The notes under the pieces were generated by a model, which was given only the letters and a program-made list of their open reading frames with translations, was not told the DNA's origin and searched no databases. A DNA stretch of 64,000 nucleotides from Chitinimonas sp036961565. GTDB taxonomy: Bacteria; Pseudomonadota; Gammaproteobacteria; Burkholderiales; Chitinimonadaceae. This document shows, one piece after another, positions 8,707 to 18,225 of this stretch. The DNA is taken from NCBI RefSeq assembly GCF_036961565.1, contig NZ_JBAMDD010000002.1, forward strand, positions 124,001-188,000, given 5' to 3'. The translations under genes were made by a program, and so were the position numbers. How positions within the stretch are numbered: the first letter of the stretch is position 1; every line of letters starts with the position of its first letter.

Positions 8707-11037
8707 TTAGAAAGCAGCTTGCAGACCCACCGACATGGCAGCGCGCTTTTCATCGCTCAAGCCAGCCGTGTAGCTGTAGCTGAAGTAGGCATTCACCGAC
8801 TTGCTCAAGCTGGCCGAAGTACCGACGTTGATCACCGCATAGCTGGTGTCCGGGGTGTAGACCTCAGTGGAGAAGCTGGCTTGCTGGCCGATCTGGGCCG
8901 CGCGCACGGTACGGTCTTCGTCCTTGCCTTCGCTATAGGCCATCACCGAGGCGTAGGGCTTGAAGGTGCCCCAGTCGGCGTTTAGCTTGACGCCAGCGCC
9001 CAGCAGCATGGAATCGATGCGCTGCTTGTCATAGCGCATGGAGGTGCTGCAGGAGGTCGCATTGGCGATGTCACCGCACTTTTCGGCATAACCACCGACG
9101 CTGGTTTCACTGACGGCCAGGCTCACCGTGGGCGTGACGCTGTAATCGCCCAGCGACAGCTGATAGCCACCCACTACGCGCAACGCAGCCTGGCTACCCG
9201 TGGTATCACCCTTTTCGGTACGGCTCAGGGTACCCAGCTGGATGTTGCGGCGGATCTCGCGGAAACGGGCCGAGCCGAAGGAGGCATCGGCCGCCACGCT
9301 GATGGGGCCGCTTTCGTAGCGGACAAAGCCGGTCAGCAAGCGGGTGTTGGTATCAAAACCACCGGCCTTGTTGCCGAAATCGGTATCGCTGTTGGCCTGG
9401 GTGAAGGCCATACCGATCGAGGTACTTGCATCGAACTGGAAATCCAGGCCGGCAGTCAGGGCGGCATTGCGGCCATTGCTCTGCATGCCCAGGCTGTTGG
9501 CATCATGGTCATTGCTCAAGCGGGTAATGCGGGCAAAGGTGTCGAGCACCCCAACCGAACGGGCTTGGCCCACACGCTCATCCAGCACGCCTTGTGCGGC
9601 ATTGCGGGCAATGGGCTGGGTATGTGCCAACTGGGCAGCGTAGTAAGGCGCATCCAGTGTGGACATCAGCACCTGCGCCAGCAGGGCATGCGTCTTGGGC
9701 GTGGGGTGGAAGCCATCAGCAAAGAAGAAGTTCTCGGCACCCGGGGTAAAGCCGGCCGCGCCCTGCACGCAATTGCTGGCATCGGCGCAAGCCGTGCCTG
9801 TGACATTGCTATAGCCAAAGGCTGTGGGATTGGCCAGCACCTCAGTCATCATGCGGAAGGCATCGATGGCGACCACATCACCCACCTGGCCCAGGCCAGC
9901 ATTAAGGGTGTTGTTGAACACGCTGCCGGCCAACGAATTGGCCGAGGCCAGCGCGGCGGAGGCAGTAGAACCCACCTTGCCCTGGATAGGTGTAACCAGA
10001 TTAGCGGCCACTGCGGCAGGAGCCGCAGCACGCAGCTGTGCTGCCACGGTGGCGTTGATCAAACCGGCACCCACCAGGGCATCCACGGCCGCGTTCACGG
10101 CGGTGGTGGCGTAGCTGGTGGCAATAGCATTCTCGGCATTGGTCGCCGCTACGGCATAGGTGGCCAGCGTAGTGCTGCTGCCATTCAGGGTAGTCTTGAC
10201 TGCACCTGCACCGGCAGTCTGCATACCCGTCAGGGTAGTAGCCTGGCCATTGGCAGCCTGGATAGCGCCACTCATCAGGCCTATCAGGGCAACATTGCTA
10301 CCCTGGCCCATTTGCTGTGCCAGGCCACCAGCGATGGTATTGGCCGTAGTGGCATTGTTGACGCCACCGTACAGCGCGCTGGCCACGCCTGCCGTCACCT
10401 GGCCATAAACCTGGCTGGTCAGCTTGGGAGTGCGGCTGATATCCACGGCATTACCGACGATGATGTGCTTGGCGCCAGCTGCCTTGAGGCGCTTTACCTG
10501 CGCCACCACGGCCTCGGCAGCCAGGGCACCATTGGTGCTGGCAGTAGCCGGGTTGGCCAGGGCAGCAGCCAGGTCGTTATTGCCTACCCAGACCATGTAC
10601 AGCGCATTGGGATCAGCCTTGCCGGTGTTGCTCGCCAGATGGGCGCCAATCTGGTTGGGCACCAGTTTGGTCTGCACTGGATCATTGGCAGCCAGGCTGC
10701 CCGGCAGCACCACGCCGCCACCTTCAGCAAAGTTGTTGCCGCCAGCCGTAACCTTGCCCTGTCCCAGGTCTATCGCCAATACAGGCTTCAGGGTAAAGCC
10801 ATAGTGGCGCGCCAGGATGTCGGCATACAAGTCGTTGACCGAACCATCCGGCTTGCGGGTGGTCCAGCGATTGTTCTGCGGCACGCCAGGCAGGCCGAAA
10901 TACGCACCGGTATCGGTCAAGCTGTCGCCAAAGAAATAGATGTTGGAGTAATTGCCGGCCGCCTGGGCTGCCGGGGCAAAGGCAGCGGCTACCAGAGCGG
11001 ATGTAATCAGGGTGCGGGCAAGGCCAAAGCGCTTCAT
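8707..11037 (-). CDS. Autotransporter GDSL/SGNH esterase (EstA-like)
   Basis: A 776-residue type V secreted lipolytic enzyme. A signal peptide ends at AAQA (about residue 26). The SGNH passenger domain has the nucleophile S39 in FFGDSLTDTG, GNND at 152-155 and the D441/H444 pair in DGFHP. Residues about 505-776 form the outer-membrane beta barrel and end in the usual terminal phenylalanine. Pseudomonas EstA is about 646 residues; the extra length here is an alanine/threonine-rich stretch at about residues 205-375 inside the passenger. GGAGAG precedes the start. It probably hydrolyses esters at the cell surface; the substrate is unknown. Confidence 0.9.
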   Translation of the reverse strand: MKRFGLARTLITSALVAAAFAPAAQAAGNYSNIYFFGDSLTDTGAYFGLPGVPQNNRWTTRKPDGSVNDLYADILARHYGFTLKPVLAIDLGQGKVTAGGNNFAEGGGVVLPGSLAANDPVQTKLVPNQIGAHLASNTGKADPNALYMVWVGNNDLAAALANPATASTNGALAAEAVVAQVKRLKAAGAKHIIVGNAVDISRTPKLTSQVYGQVTAGVASALYGGVNNATTANTIAGGLAQQMGQGSNVALIGLMSGAIQAANGQATTLTGMQTAGAGAVKTTLNGSSTTLATYAVAATNAENAIATSYATTAVNAAVDALVGAGLINATVAAQLRAAAPAAVAANLVTPIQGKVGSTASAALASANSLAGSVFNNTLNAGLGQVGDVVAIDAFRMMTEVLANPTAFGYSNVTGTACADASNCVQGAAGFTPGAENFFFADGFHPTPKTHALLAQVLMSTLDAPYYAAQLAHTQPIARNAAQGVLDERVGQARSVGVLDTFARITRLSNDHDANSLGMQSNGRNAALTAGLDFQFDASTSIGMAFTQANSDTDFGNKAGGFDTNTRLLTGFVRYESGPISVAADASFGSARFREIRRNIQLGTLSRTEKGDTTGSQAALRVVGGYQLSLGDYSVTPTVSLAVSETSVGGYAEKCGDIANATSCSTSMRYDKQRIDSMLLGAGVKLNADWGTFKPYASVMAYSEGKDEDRTVRAAQIGQQASFSTEVYTPDTSYAVINVGTSASLSKSVNAYFSYSYTAGLSDEKRAAMSVGLQAAF

Positions 11038-11275
11038 GGGATTTTTCTCTCTCCGGGTGTGATATCAGGGGCCCAGAACCCCGCCATTCCTCAAGGGGAA
11101 ATGCAGGGTAATTGCCCGGTGTGCTTTAGAATTCGGTTGAAACGGCAGTAACGCTTGGTCAAGCGCTTGTCAGGTTGCGGTGGCGCATGCAGGGCTTCTG
11201 GCCACAAGCCGCGTCCTTACTCGCTTCCAAGGCATTCCGCCGCCACTATAAGACATTTCAGAGTTATTACACTAG

Positions 11276-12451
11276 ATGCCTATCCTAGACATAGACGTGG
11301 TCATCATCGGCGCAGGTGCAGCCGGCATGATGGCAGCAGCCAGCGCAAGCCAGCGTGGACGCGGTGTTGCGCTGGTCGACCATAGCGAGCGCTTGGCCGA
11401 GAAGATTCGCATCTCGGGCGGTGGGCGTTGTAATTTCACCAATATTCACTGCGCGCCCGACCGCTATCTGTCGCGAAATCCCCACTACTGCAAGTCGGCA
11501 CTGGCCCAATACAGCCAGCAGGATTTCATCGACCTGGTCAACCGCTACGGCATAGACTGGCATGAGAAGAAGCTTGGCCAACTGTTTTGCGACCACTCCG
11601 CCCAAGACATCATCAACCTGCTGAAGAGCGAGTGCGACCTGGTCGGTATCGAATGGCGCATGGGTACCCAGGTTCTCGGCGTCAGCCAGACCGATACCGG
11701 CTTCCTGGTGGAAACCAGCCGCGAAACCTGGCGCTGCCAGAGCCTGATCATCGCCTCAGGTGGGCTATCTATCCCCCCCATCGGTGCGACCGGCCTGGGC
11801 TACGAGATTGCCAAGCAGTTTGGCCTGCCCATCACACCACTGGCTGCAGGCCTGGTACCCCTCACCTTCGAACCCAAGGATCTGTACGGTGAGCTGGCCG
11901 GGGTATCGCTGGATTGCGACGCGCATGGCGGCGAGGGCCCGCATTTCCGCGAAAACGTGCTGTTTACCCATCGTGGGGTATCGGGGCCTGCCATATTGCA
12001 GATCTCATCGTACTGGACACCCGGCCGTGAAATCACCCTGGACCTGCTGCCAGGCCGTGACGTTGCCGAATTGTTCGAGGACGCCAAGCGCTCCGATGCC
12101 CTGCTACCCAACGTGCTGGCCGACTGGCTGCCCAAGCGCTTTGCCCAGGCCTTCTGCGCCGCCCATGTGGCCATCAAGCCCATGAAGCAGTACACCCCAG
12201 CCGAGCTGGCACTGCTGGCCAGCCAGCTACATGGCTGGCGGGTCAAGCCCAGCGGTAGCGAAGGCTACAAGAAGGCTGAAGTGACACGGGGCGGTGTGGA
12301 TACCGACGCGCTGTCGTCCAAGACCATGATGGCGCGCAAGGTGCCGGGCCTGTTCTTTGTGGGCGAGGTGGTGGACGTGACAGGCTGGCTGGGCGGCTAT
12401 AACTTCCAGTGGGCCTGGTCATCGGGCTGGGTAGCCGGCCAGCACGCCTAG
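11276..12451 (+). CDS. YhiN/HI0933-family NAD(P)/FAD-dependent oxidoreductase
   Basis: A 391-residue flavoprotein of the HI0933 (YhiN, BaiN-like) family. It has an N-terminal dinucleotide fold VVIIGAGAAGMMAA, the family box ISGGGRCNFTN near residue 50 and the C-terminal FVGEVVDVTGWLGGYNFQWA. The physiological substrate of most members is unknown. The 238 bp upstream, shared with the divergent esterase gene, holds no promoter I can assign with confidence; TATAAG at about 11248 is a possible -10 box. The binding site before the start is weak. Confidence 0.88.
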   Translation: MPILDIDVVIIGAGAAGMMAAASASQRGRGVALVDHSERLAEKIRISGGGRCNFTNIHCAPDRYLSRNPHYCKSALAQYSQQDFIDLVNRYGIDWHEKKLGQLFCDHSAQDIINLLKSECDLVGIEWRMGTQVLGVSQTDTGFLVETSRETWRCQSLIIASGGLSIPPIGATGLGYEIAKQFGLPITPLAAGLVPLTFEPKDLYGELAGVSLDCDAHGGEGPHFRENVLFTHRGVSGPAILQISSYWTPGREITLDLLPGRDVAELFEDAKRSDALLPNVLADWLPKRFAQAFCAAHVAIKPMKQYTPAELALLASQLHGWRVKPSGSEGYKKAEVTRGGVDTDALSSKTMMARKVPGLFFVGEVVDVTGWLGGYNFQWAWSSGWVAGQHA

Positions 12452-12521
12452 TACGCCTAGTACGCAACAGTGTCGCGGCCGGCAGCATCCAGTCGGCCCG
12501 CACTGCCTGAACAAGGGGCGC

Positions 12522-13598
12522 TTACTGCTCGAACAACTCCCCCTGCGGCCTGGCCTTGGCCTGCAGCAACTTGCGTACCGGCGTAGGAATGCCGGCCTTC
12601 AGTGCCTCGCTACGTCTCAACCACGCCAGATCAGCATCGGCCACCCTGTGCTGCTCGCCAGTCACCTGCAGGCGCAGCGGGGTAATGGTCAGGCGAAAGT
12701 GGGTAAAGGTATGCACCAGGGCAGGTAGCGTCTCGGTCAGCGCCACCTCCAGGCCGAAACGCTGCCGGCACAGCAACTGCGCCTCGGCCGCCGCCGCTAC
12801 TTCCGGCAGGCTCCACAAGCCCCCCCAGATACCGCTAGGCGGGCGCCGCTCCAGCAGCAAGCGCCCTTCGTGCTCCAGCAGCAGCATGACAGTCTGGCGC
12901 TCAGGTATGGCCTTGCGCGGCTTGCGGGTGGGCAACTCCGCCTGGCGTCCCTCGATATGTGCACGGCAGTCCTCCCGCAAGGGGCAGACCTGACAGCGAG
13001 GTTTGCTACGTGTGCAAAGGGTCGCGCCCAGGTCCATCATGCCCTGGGTATAGGCCGGCATATCTGCGGCCTGCTCGGGCAGCAGCGCCTCGGCCAAGGC
13101 CCATAGCTGCTGCTCCACTTTCTTCTCGCCAGGGAATCCCGCCACGCCTGCCCAGCGGCTAAGTACCCGTTTGACATTGCCATCGAGTATGGGACTGCGC
13201 TCGGCAAAGCAAAATCCGGCAATGGCCGCTGCGGTGGAACGCCCCACGCCAGGCAGCGTCTCCATCTCTGCCGCCGTGGCCGGGAAGGTACCGCCAAACG
13301 CACTCATCACCTTGCCTGCCGCCGCATGCAGATTGCGCGCACGGGTGTAATAGCCCAGCCCGGCCCAATGGGCCAGCACCGCATCCAGGGGTGCCGCCGC
13401 CAGGCTGGCTACGTCAGGGAAAGACTCGGTAAAGCGCTGGTAATAGGGAATGACCGTCGCAACCTGCGTCTGTTGCAGCATGATCTCAGACAGCCAGACC
13501 CGATAAGGGTCGGCCACCTGCCAGGGCAGATCATGGCGACCATGGCTGCGCTGCCAGCGGGTCAAGCGTTCGGCAAAGGGTAGGAGCTCTGGGGGCAT
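12522..13598 (-). CDS. mutY: A/G-specific adenine DNA glycosylase MutY
   Basis: A 358-residue base-excision repair enzyme that removes adenine mispaired with 8-oxoguanine. Catalytic E38 is in SEIMLQQTQV, the helix-hairpin-helix is LPGVGRSTAAAI followed by D139 in PILDGNVKRV. The iron-sulfur cluster cysteines are C195, C202, C205 and C211, with the usual Cx6Cx2Cx5C spacing. A C-terminal NUDIX-like domain (from about residue 235) recognises 8-oxoguanine. Length matches the family (E. coli 350). It stands between YhiN and a divergent DUF3616 gene. Confidence 0.96.
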   Translation of the reverse strand: MPPELLPFAERLTRWQRSHGRHDLPWQVADPYRVWLSEIMLQQTQVATVIPYYQRFTESFPDVASLAAAPLDAVLAHWAGLGYYTRARNLHAAAGKVMSAFGGTFPATAAEMETLPGVGRSTAAAIAGFCFAERSPILDGNVKRVLSRWAGVAGFPGEKKVEQQLWALAEALLPEQAADMPAYTQGMMDLGATLCTRSKPRCQVCPLREDCRAHIEGRQAELPTRKPRKAIPERQTVMLLLEHEGRLLLERRPPSGIWGGLWSLPEVAAAAEAQLLCRQRFGLEVALTETLPALVHTFTHFRLTITPLRLQVTGEQHRVADADLAWLRRSEALKAGIPTPVRKLLQAKARPQGELFEQ

Positions 13599-13676
13599 GG
13601 CGTGACAAATCCGGGAAGGTCGGCTGCGTGATACGCTTGGATATCCCCCGCGTCAACCCTGTAAACGGAATGCAGC

Positions 13677-14762
13677 ATGAGCTACACCCTACACCCCAAG
13701 GCCGTCAGGCTGGAATTCTCCGCCCAGGCCATGGCCCACGACAATCTGTCTGGTGCCGTTTTCACTGGCGAGTGGCTATGGGTGGCGGGTGACGAATCCT
13801 GCGCGGTAGAGCGACTGCAACTGCTGCCACGGCAAGGTGCCGAGACACTGCGTTTTGGCCAGTCCACCAGCTTCAGGCTGGCCGAGCTGCTGGACCTGCC
13901 TGGTGAGCCAGATGAAGAAGCCGACCTGGAAGGCATGGCACTGGCAGGCGGTTATCTGTGGGTAGTGGGTTCGCACGGCCTCAAGCGCAAGAGCCCCAAG
14001 CAGGGCCGCAGCCATGTCGACAATGCACGCCGCCTGGCCAAGCTGAGCCTGGATGGTAACCGCCGCCTGCTGGCAAGGCTGCCACTGGCCGAAGACAGCA
14101 AGGGCCGCCCCACCCTGCAGCGCACCACCCCGGATGGCCGCCAGGCCGCCCGCCTGGGCGGCAATGCCCGCGACAACCAGCTGACCGATGCCCTGGCGCG
14201 TGATCCACACTATGGCCCCTATCTGCACCTGCCTGGCAAGGACAATGGCTTCGACATCGAAGGGCTGGCCGTACTGGGCGACAGGCTGCTGCTGGGCCTG
14301 CGCGGCCCGGTATTGCGTGGCTGGGCAGGCCTACTGGAACTGCGCATCGTAGCCGATGGCGAGCAACTATGCCTGGCTCCGCTGGGCGATGATGCCCCCT
14401 TGCTGCGCAAGCATTTTCTCGATCTGGAAGGGCTGGGCATACGCGACCTGCATCTGGCCGGCGACGACCTTTACCTGCTGGCCGGCCCCACCATGGTGCT
14501 GGATGGCGAGATACGACTCTATCGCTGGAAGGATGCCCGCAAGCAGTTGGCCAGCAACCAGGAGGCCGCGGTGTTCTGGAGCGAGTTCGAGACCTGCGCC
14601 ACCCTGCCCCATGGCCGTGGCTGCAACCGTGCCGAGGCGTTCTGCGCCGTTCCCATGAGCCTCGCCCGCCGGCCCAGCTGGCTGGCGCTGTACGACGCGC
14701 CGGGCAAGAATCGGCGCGAGGGAGAGGCTGCGGTTTTTGGAGACCTGCTGGAGGATATCTGA
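13677..14762 (+). CDS. DUF3616 domain-containing protein
   Basis: A 361-residue protein of the DUF3616 family, function unknown. Repeated motifs such as LEGMALAGGYLWVVGSHG, FDIEGLAVLGDRLLLGLRG and DLEGLGIRDLHLAGDDLYLLAG suggest a beta-propeller-like fold, which is inference from the pattern. It has no signal peptide. It is divergent from mutY with 78 bp between, and about 115 bp follow before the tRNA-Pro terminator on the opposite strand. Confidence 0.8.
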   Translation: MSYTLHPKAVRLEFSAQAMAHDNLSGAVFTGEWLWVAGDESCAVERLQLLPRQGAETLRFGQSTSFRLAELLDLPGEPDEEADLEGMALAGGYLWVVGSHGLKRKSPKQGRSHVDNARRLAKLSLDGNRRLLARLPLAEDSKGRPTLQRTTPDGRQAARLGGNARDNQLTDALARDPHYGPYLHLPGKDNGFDIEGLAVLGDRLLLGLRGPVLRGWAGLLELRIVADGEQLCLAPLGDDAPLLRKHFLDLEGLGIRDLHLAGDDLYLLAGPTMVLDGEIRLYRWKDARKQLASNQEAAVFWSEFETCATLPHGRGCNRAEAFCAVPMSLARRPSWLALYDAPGKNRREGEAAVFGDLLEDI

Positions 14763-14869
14763 GCCAGGCAGACGACAACGCTGGCACCCCCAGGGGCAAT
14801 GCGGCACACCCCGGCACCCCGACCAAGGGCGGGGATCCACCCCCCTGAAAACCCTGCCGGCCAAGCACC

Positions 14870-14908
14870 AAAACGAAAAGGGCTTACAAGCTGTTGCTTG
14901 TAAGCCCT
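14870..14908 (-). terminator. Terminator of tRNA-Pro
   Basis: On the minus strand a 12-bp perfect stem (AGGGCTTACAAG / CTTGTAAGCCCT, 6-base loop) is followed by TTTTCGTTTT. It lies 10 bp beyond the tRNA 3' end. Confidence 0.92.
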
Positions 14909-14918
14909 TTGGTATTAC

Positions 14919-14995
14919 TGGTCGGAGCGAGAGGATTCGAACCTCCGACCCCTTGCACCCCATGCAAGTGCGCTACCAGGCTGCGCCACGCTCCG
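14919..14995 (-). tRNA. tRNA-Pro (GGG)
   Basis: A 77-base cloverleaf including an encoded CCA end. The acceptor stem is CGGAGCG/CGCTCCG, and the anticodon stem CTTGC/GCAAG holds the loop ATGGGGT, which gives anticodon GGG. The T arm is GGTTCGAATCC. It has its own promoter and terminator. Confidence 0.97.
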
Positions 14996-15011
14996 ACTCG
15001 AAGGAGGCCGA

Positions 15012-15039
15012 ATTATACCGGTCTTTTTCCCTCTGGCAA
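15012..15039 (-). promoter_or_regulatory. Promoter of tRNA-Pro
   Basis: On the minus strand: TTGCCA (15034-15039), 16-bp spacer, TATAAT (15012-15017), then a GC-rich stretch before the tRNA start at 14995. The -35 box directly follows the stop codon of the MerR gene. Confidence 0.8.
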
Positions 15040-15040
15040 G

Positions 15041-15454
15041 CTAGTTTGCAAGAAAATCTCGCAAATCTTCCAAGTCATGCCGCAGGCGGGCCAAGGAGGC
15101 CGCTGCGGCAGTCTCGGCTTCGGCCTCGTGTTCGAGGGCCGCAGCCAAGCTGGTTTCTCCATGTTCCGCCGCATCCAGCGCCTGATGCTCCAGGCGATTG
15201 CGTGCCCCGCTGATGGTGAATCCTTCTTCATACAGCAAGGTACGGATGCGACGAACCAGCAGCACCTCATGGTGCTGGTAGTACCGCCGATTGCCGCGCC
15301 GCTTCACCGGCCGCAACTGGGTGAATTCCTGCTCCCAGTAACGCAGCACATGTGGCTTCACCCCACACAACTCGCTCACTTCACCTATGGTGAAGTAGCG
15401 CTTGGCGGGGATGGGCGGCAGCTCAGCTCTCGGTAACGAGCTTTCCGTCTGCAT
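15041..15454 (-). CDS. MerR-family transcriptional regulator
   Basis: A 137-residue regulator. The MerR winged-helix DNA-binding domain covers about residues 18-90: RYFTIGEVSELCGVKPHVLRYWE, then RGNRRYYQHHEV. The C-terminal part is alanine/glutamate-rich and probably helical, and lacks the cysteines of metal-sensing MerR proteins. It overlaps the end of ihfA by 32 bp. An IHF-alpha gene followed by a MerR-type gene is a common betaproteobacterial arrangement. The effector is unknown. Confidence 0.9.
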   Translation of the reverse strand: MQTESSLPRAELPPIPAKRYFTIGEVSELCGVKPHVLRYWEQEFTQLRPVKRRGNRRYYQHHEVLLVRRIRTLLYEEGFTISGARNRLEHQALDAAEHGETSLAAALEHEAEAETAAAASLARLRHDLEDLRDFLAN

Positions 15455-15743
15455 AGTTGTCTTCCACCATGCCCTTCAGTTTTTGGCTGGCGTGGAACGT
15501 CACCACGCGGCGGGCCGAGATGGGTATCTCTTCGCCCGTTTTAGGGTTGCGGCCAGGACGCTGCGGCTTGTCACGCAGCTGAAAGTTACCAAAACCGGAC
15601 AGTTTCACACTCTCCCCGGATTCAAGCGACTGGCGGATCTCTTCGAAGAAGGCTTCCACCATGTCTTTGGCTTCACGTTTGTTCAAGCCAACCTTGTCAA
15701 ATAGCAGGTCGGCGAGTTCGGCTTTAGTCAGTGTCAATGTCAT
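15423..15743 (-). CDS. ihfA: Integration host factor subunit alpha
   Basis: A 106-residue DNA-bending protein of the HU/IHF family. N-terminal TLTLTKAELADLLF and the DNA-binding arm GRNPKTGEEIPISARRVVTFH identify IHF-alpha. It pairs with IHF-beta, encoded elsewhere. It follows pheT by 30 bp, the same pheST-ihfA order as in E. coli, and overlaps the MerR gene. Confidence 0.96.
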   Translation of the reverse strand: MTLTLTKAELADLLFDKVGLNKREAKDMVEAFFEEIRQSLESGESVKLSGFGNFQLRDKPQRPGRNPKTGEEIPISARRVVTFHASQKLKGMVEDNYADGKLVTES

Positions 15744-15773
15744 GATTTTTGATGCGGATTTCGTCGCGAAAAC

Positions 15774-18137
15774 CTAGCTTCGGAGCTGGGCTTGGACGTG
15801 TTGTTGCAGCGCGGCGACGAGCTGGGAGACGGCGGAATCGATGTCCGCGTCCGAAAGCGTTTTCTGAGTATCTTGCAATATCACCTTGAATGCAAGGCTC
15901 TTTTTCCCTTCAGGCACCCCTGCGCCACGATAGACATCGAAGCCTTCTATGGCAGTGACATAGGGCTGCCTGGCGCTCGCCATGGCATCCAGCACCTGCT
16001 GGTACTGCACTGCGTCATCCACCACAAAAGCCAGGTCACGGCGTACCGGCTGGAACTTGGAAATCGGCTGCGACCGTATCAGTTCACGGCCAGTCAGCGC
16101 CCCCAGGTCCAATTCGAACAGCACCGGAGCGGCATTCAGATCGTAGCTTTGCACCCACTTGGGGTGTAGCTCGCCCATCACGCCTATGATGGCGCCGTCC
16201 AGAACGATCTGGGCGCAACGGCCGGGGTGGAAGGCTGGGTGCTCGGCCCGCTCGAAGCGCGCCACACGCGGTGCCAGCAGTGCCTCCACATCGGCCTTCA
16301 CATCATAGAAATCCACCCTGGCCGCCTTGCTGCCCCACTGCTCGGCCAAACGCGGCCCATGCGCCAGACCCGCTACCTTCTCTGGCTGCTGGTTTGCCTC
16401 CACGCCGTGGAACACCCGGGCTACCTCGAACAGGCGCACACGCTCATGCTTGCGGTTGAGATTGGCCACCAGGGTGCTGACCAGACCGCCTATCAAGGTA
16501 GAGCGCATCACGCTCATCTGGCTGGCAATCGGGTTGAGCAGGCGCACCGGCTGCAGGTTGGCAGCGAAGTCCGCCTCCCATTTCTCTTCCACAAAGGCGT
16601 AGCTCACCACCTCCTGGTAATCGCGTGCAGCCAGCGCCTGCTTAACCAGCAAGGACGGACGCAGCTTGCCATCCTGCTTGAGCATGGCCTGGCCGGATAC
16701 CGGCGGGCGAGTGGGTATCTGGTCGTAGCCGTACATGCGGGCCACTTCCTCGATCAGGTCTTCCTCGATATTGATATCGAAGCGGTAGCTGGGCGGTGTC
16801 ACTGCCAGCGTCTCGCCATTGCGCACCACCGCCAAGCCCAGCTTCTGCAGCATGGCCACGATCTCATCAGCAGCCACCGTCACCCCCAGCACCCGTGCCA
16901 CCCGCGCTACGCGCAGGGCCACGGCTGGGCGCGCCGGCAGCGCCGCCAAGGCCTCGGTCACACCACCCGGCTGTCCGCCACAAATGGCCAATACCAGCTC
17001 TGTGGCGCGCTCCAGCGCATTGCGGCAGTTACCAAAGTCCACGCCACGCTCATAGCGGTGGCTGGAATCCGAGCTGAAGCCCAGGCGACGGCCCTTGCCG
17101 GCGATGATTTCCGGCGCAAAGAAGGCCGACTCCAGGAACACATCCTGAGTCTCACCAGCCTGCACCGAGGTGGGCATGCCGCCCATGATGCCAGCCAGCG
17201 CAACCGGGCCATTGCCATCGGCAATCACCAGCATGTCCGGCTCCAGCGTCAGTTGCTTGCCGTTGAGCAGCTCAAGCTGCTCGCCCGCCAGGGCGAAGCG
17301 CACCACGATATCGCCCTGCAGCTTGGCGTTATCGAAGGCATGCATGGGTTGGCCCAGCTCCAACAGGATGTAGTTGGTGATATCGACCAGGGCTGAGATG
17401 GAACGCAGGCCACTACGCTCCAGCTTGCGCTTCATCCAGTCCGGCGTCGCTGCGGCCGCATTCACCCCGCGTATCACGCGGCCGGCATAGCGCGGACAAG
17501 CCGTGGCGGCATCCAGCTTCACGCCGCGCTTGTCGTCCAATACCGGCGCGACTGGCTTGATGGCAACGGCCTGGTAGCTGCTACCGGTCAGCGCAGCCAC
17601 TTCACGGGCTATCCCGCTCAGGCTCAGGCAATCGGCACGATTGGGGGTGAGCTTGAGCGTGAGGATGCGGTCGTCCAGATCAAAGTACTGACGGAAAGAC
17701 TGGCCTACCGGCGCATCGGCGGGCAACAGTAGCAAGCCATCGCTCTCCTCGCTGACGCCCAGCTCCCGGGCCGAGCACAGCATGCCAAAGCTCTCCACGC
17801 CACGCAGCTTGGCTTCCTTGATCTTGAAATCGCCGGGCAGGCTGGCACCCACCAGCGCGCAAGGCACCTTCACCCCCACGGCGACATTGGGCGCACCGCA
17901 GACTATCTGCAGCGGCTCGCCGCCCTGCCCTGCGTCTACCTTGCAGACATTGAGCTTTTCGGCATTCTCGTGCTTGCGCACTTCCAGCACCTGCGCCACC
18001 ACCACCTTGTCAAAAGCCGGTGCAGCGGGGTCGTTTTCTTCCACTTCCAGGCCGGCCATGGTGAGCAGTTCGGCCAGTTGGGCATTATCCAGCGCGGGGT
18101 TAACCAGCTCGCGCAGCCAGGATTCAGAGAATTTCAT
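15774..18137 (-). CDS. pheT: Phenylalanine--tRNA ligase beta subunit
   Basis: A 787-residue beta subunit of the (alpha-beta)2 phenylalanyl-tRNA synthetase. It has the N-terminal tRNA-binding EMAP-like domain (VVVAQVLEVRKHENAEKLNVCKV part), the B5 and B3/B4 domains (editing) and a C-terminal anticodon-binding ferredoxin-like fold (RRDLAFVV). MKFSESWLRELVNP from 18137 is the standard N-terminus and has GAGGGA upstream; a longer in-frame extension to 18176 is unlikely to be used. It follows pheS after an 88-bp structured gap. Confidence 0.96.
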   Translation of the reverse strand: MKFSESWLRELVNPALDNAQLAELLTMAGLEVEENDPAAPAFDKVVVAQVLEVRKHENAEKLNVCKVDAGQGGEPLQIVCGAPNVAVGVKVPCALVGASLPGDFKIKEAKLRGVESFGMLCSARELGVSEESDGLLLLPADAPVGQSFRQYFDLDDRILTLKLTPNRADCLSLSGIAREVAALTGSSYQAVAIKPVAPVLDDKRGVKLDAATACPRYAGRVIRGVNAAAATPDWMKRKLERSGLRSISALVDITNYILLELGQPMHAFDNAKLQGDIVVRFALAGEQLELLNGKQLTLEPDMLVIADGNGPVALAGIMGGMPTSVQAGETQDVFLESAFFAPEIIAGKGRRLGFSSDSSHRYERGVDFGNCRNALERATELVLAICGGQPGGVTEALAALPARPAVALRVARVARVLGVTVAADEIVAMLQKLGLAVVRNGETLAVTPPSYRFDINIEEDLIEEVARMYGYDQIPTRPPVSGQAMLKQDGKLRPSLLVKQALAARDYQEVVSYAFVEEKWEADFAANLQPVRLLNPIASQMSVMRSTLIGGLVSTLVANLNRKHERVRLFEVARVFHGVEANQQPEKVAGLAHGPRLAEQWGSKAARVDFYDVKADVEALLAPRVARFERAEHPAFHPGRCAQIVLDGAIIGVMGELHPKWVQSYDLNAAPVLFELDLGALTGRELIRSQPISKFQPVRRDLAFVVDDAVQYQQVLDAMASARQPYVTAIEGFDVYRGAGVPEGKKSLAFKVILQDTQKTLSDADIDSAVSQLVAALQQHVQAQLRS

Positions 18138-18165
18138 GGCTTGATCCCTCAGTATCTTGTCGGTT

Positions 18166-18216
18166 GGGGCCGGCACGGCCCCGTATGCATTACCGCCAGC
18201 CCACAGATGGGCTGGC
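18166..18216 (-). other. Two hairpins in the pheS-pheT gap
   Basis: GGGGCCG-GCA-CGGCCCC at 18166-18182 and GCCAGCCCA-CAGA-TGGGCTGGC at 18195-18216 form two stable stem-loops in the intercistronic RNA. Neither is followed by a T run, so they are more likely processing or stability elements than terminators. Confidence 0.6.
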
Positions 18217-18225
18217 CCAGTTGGC

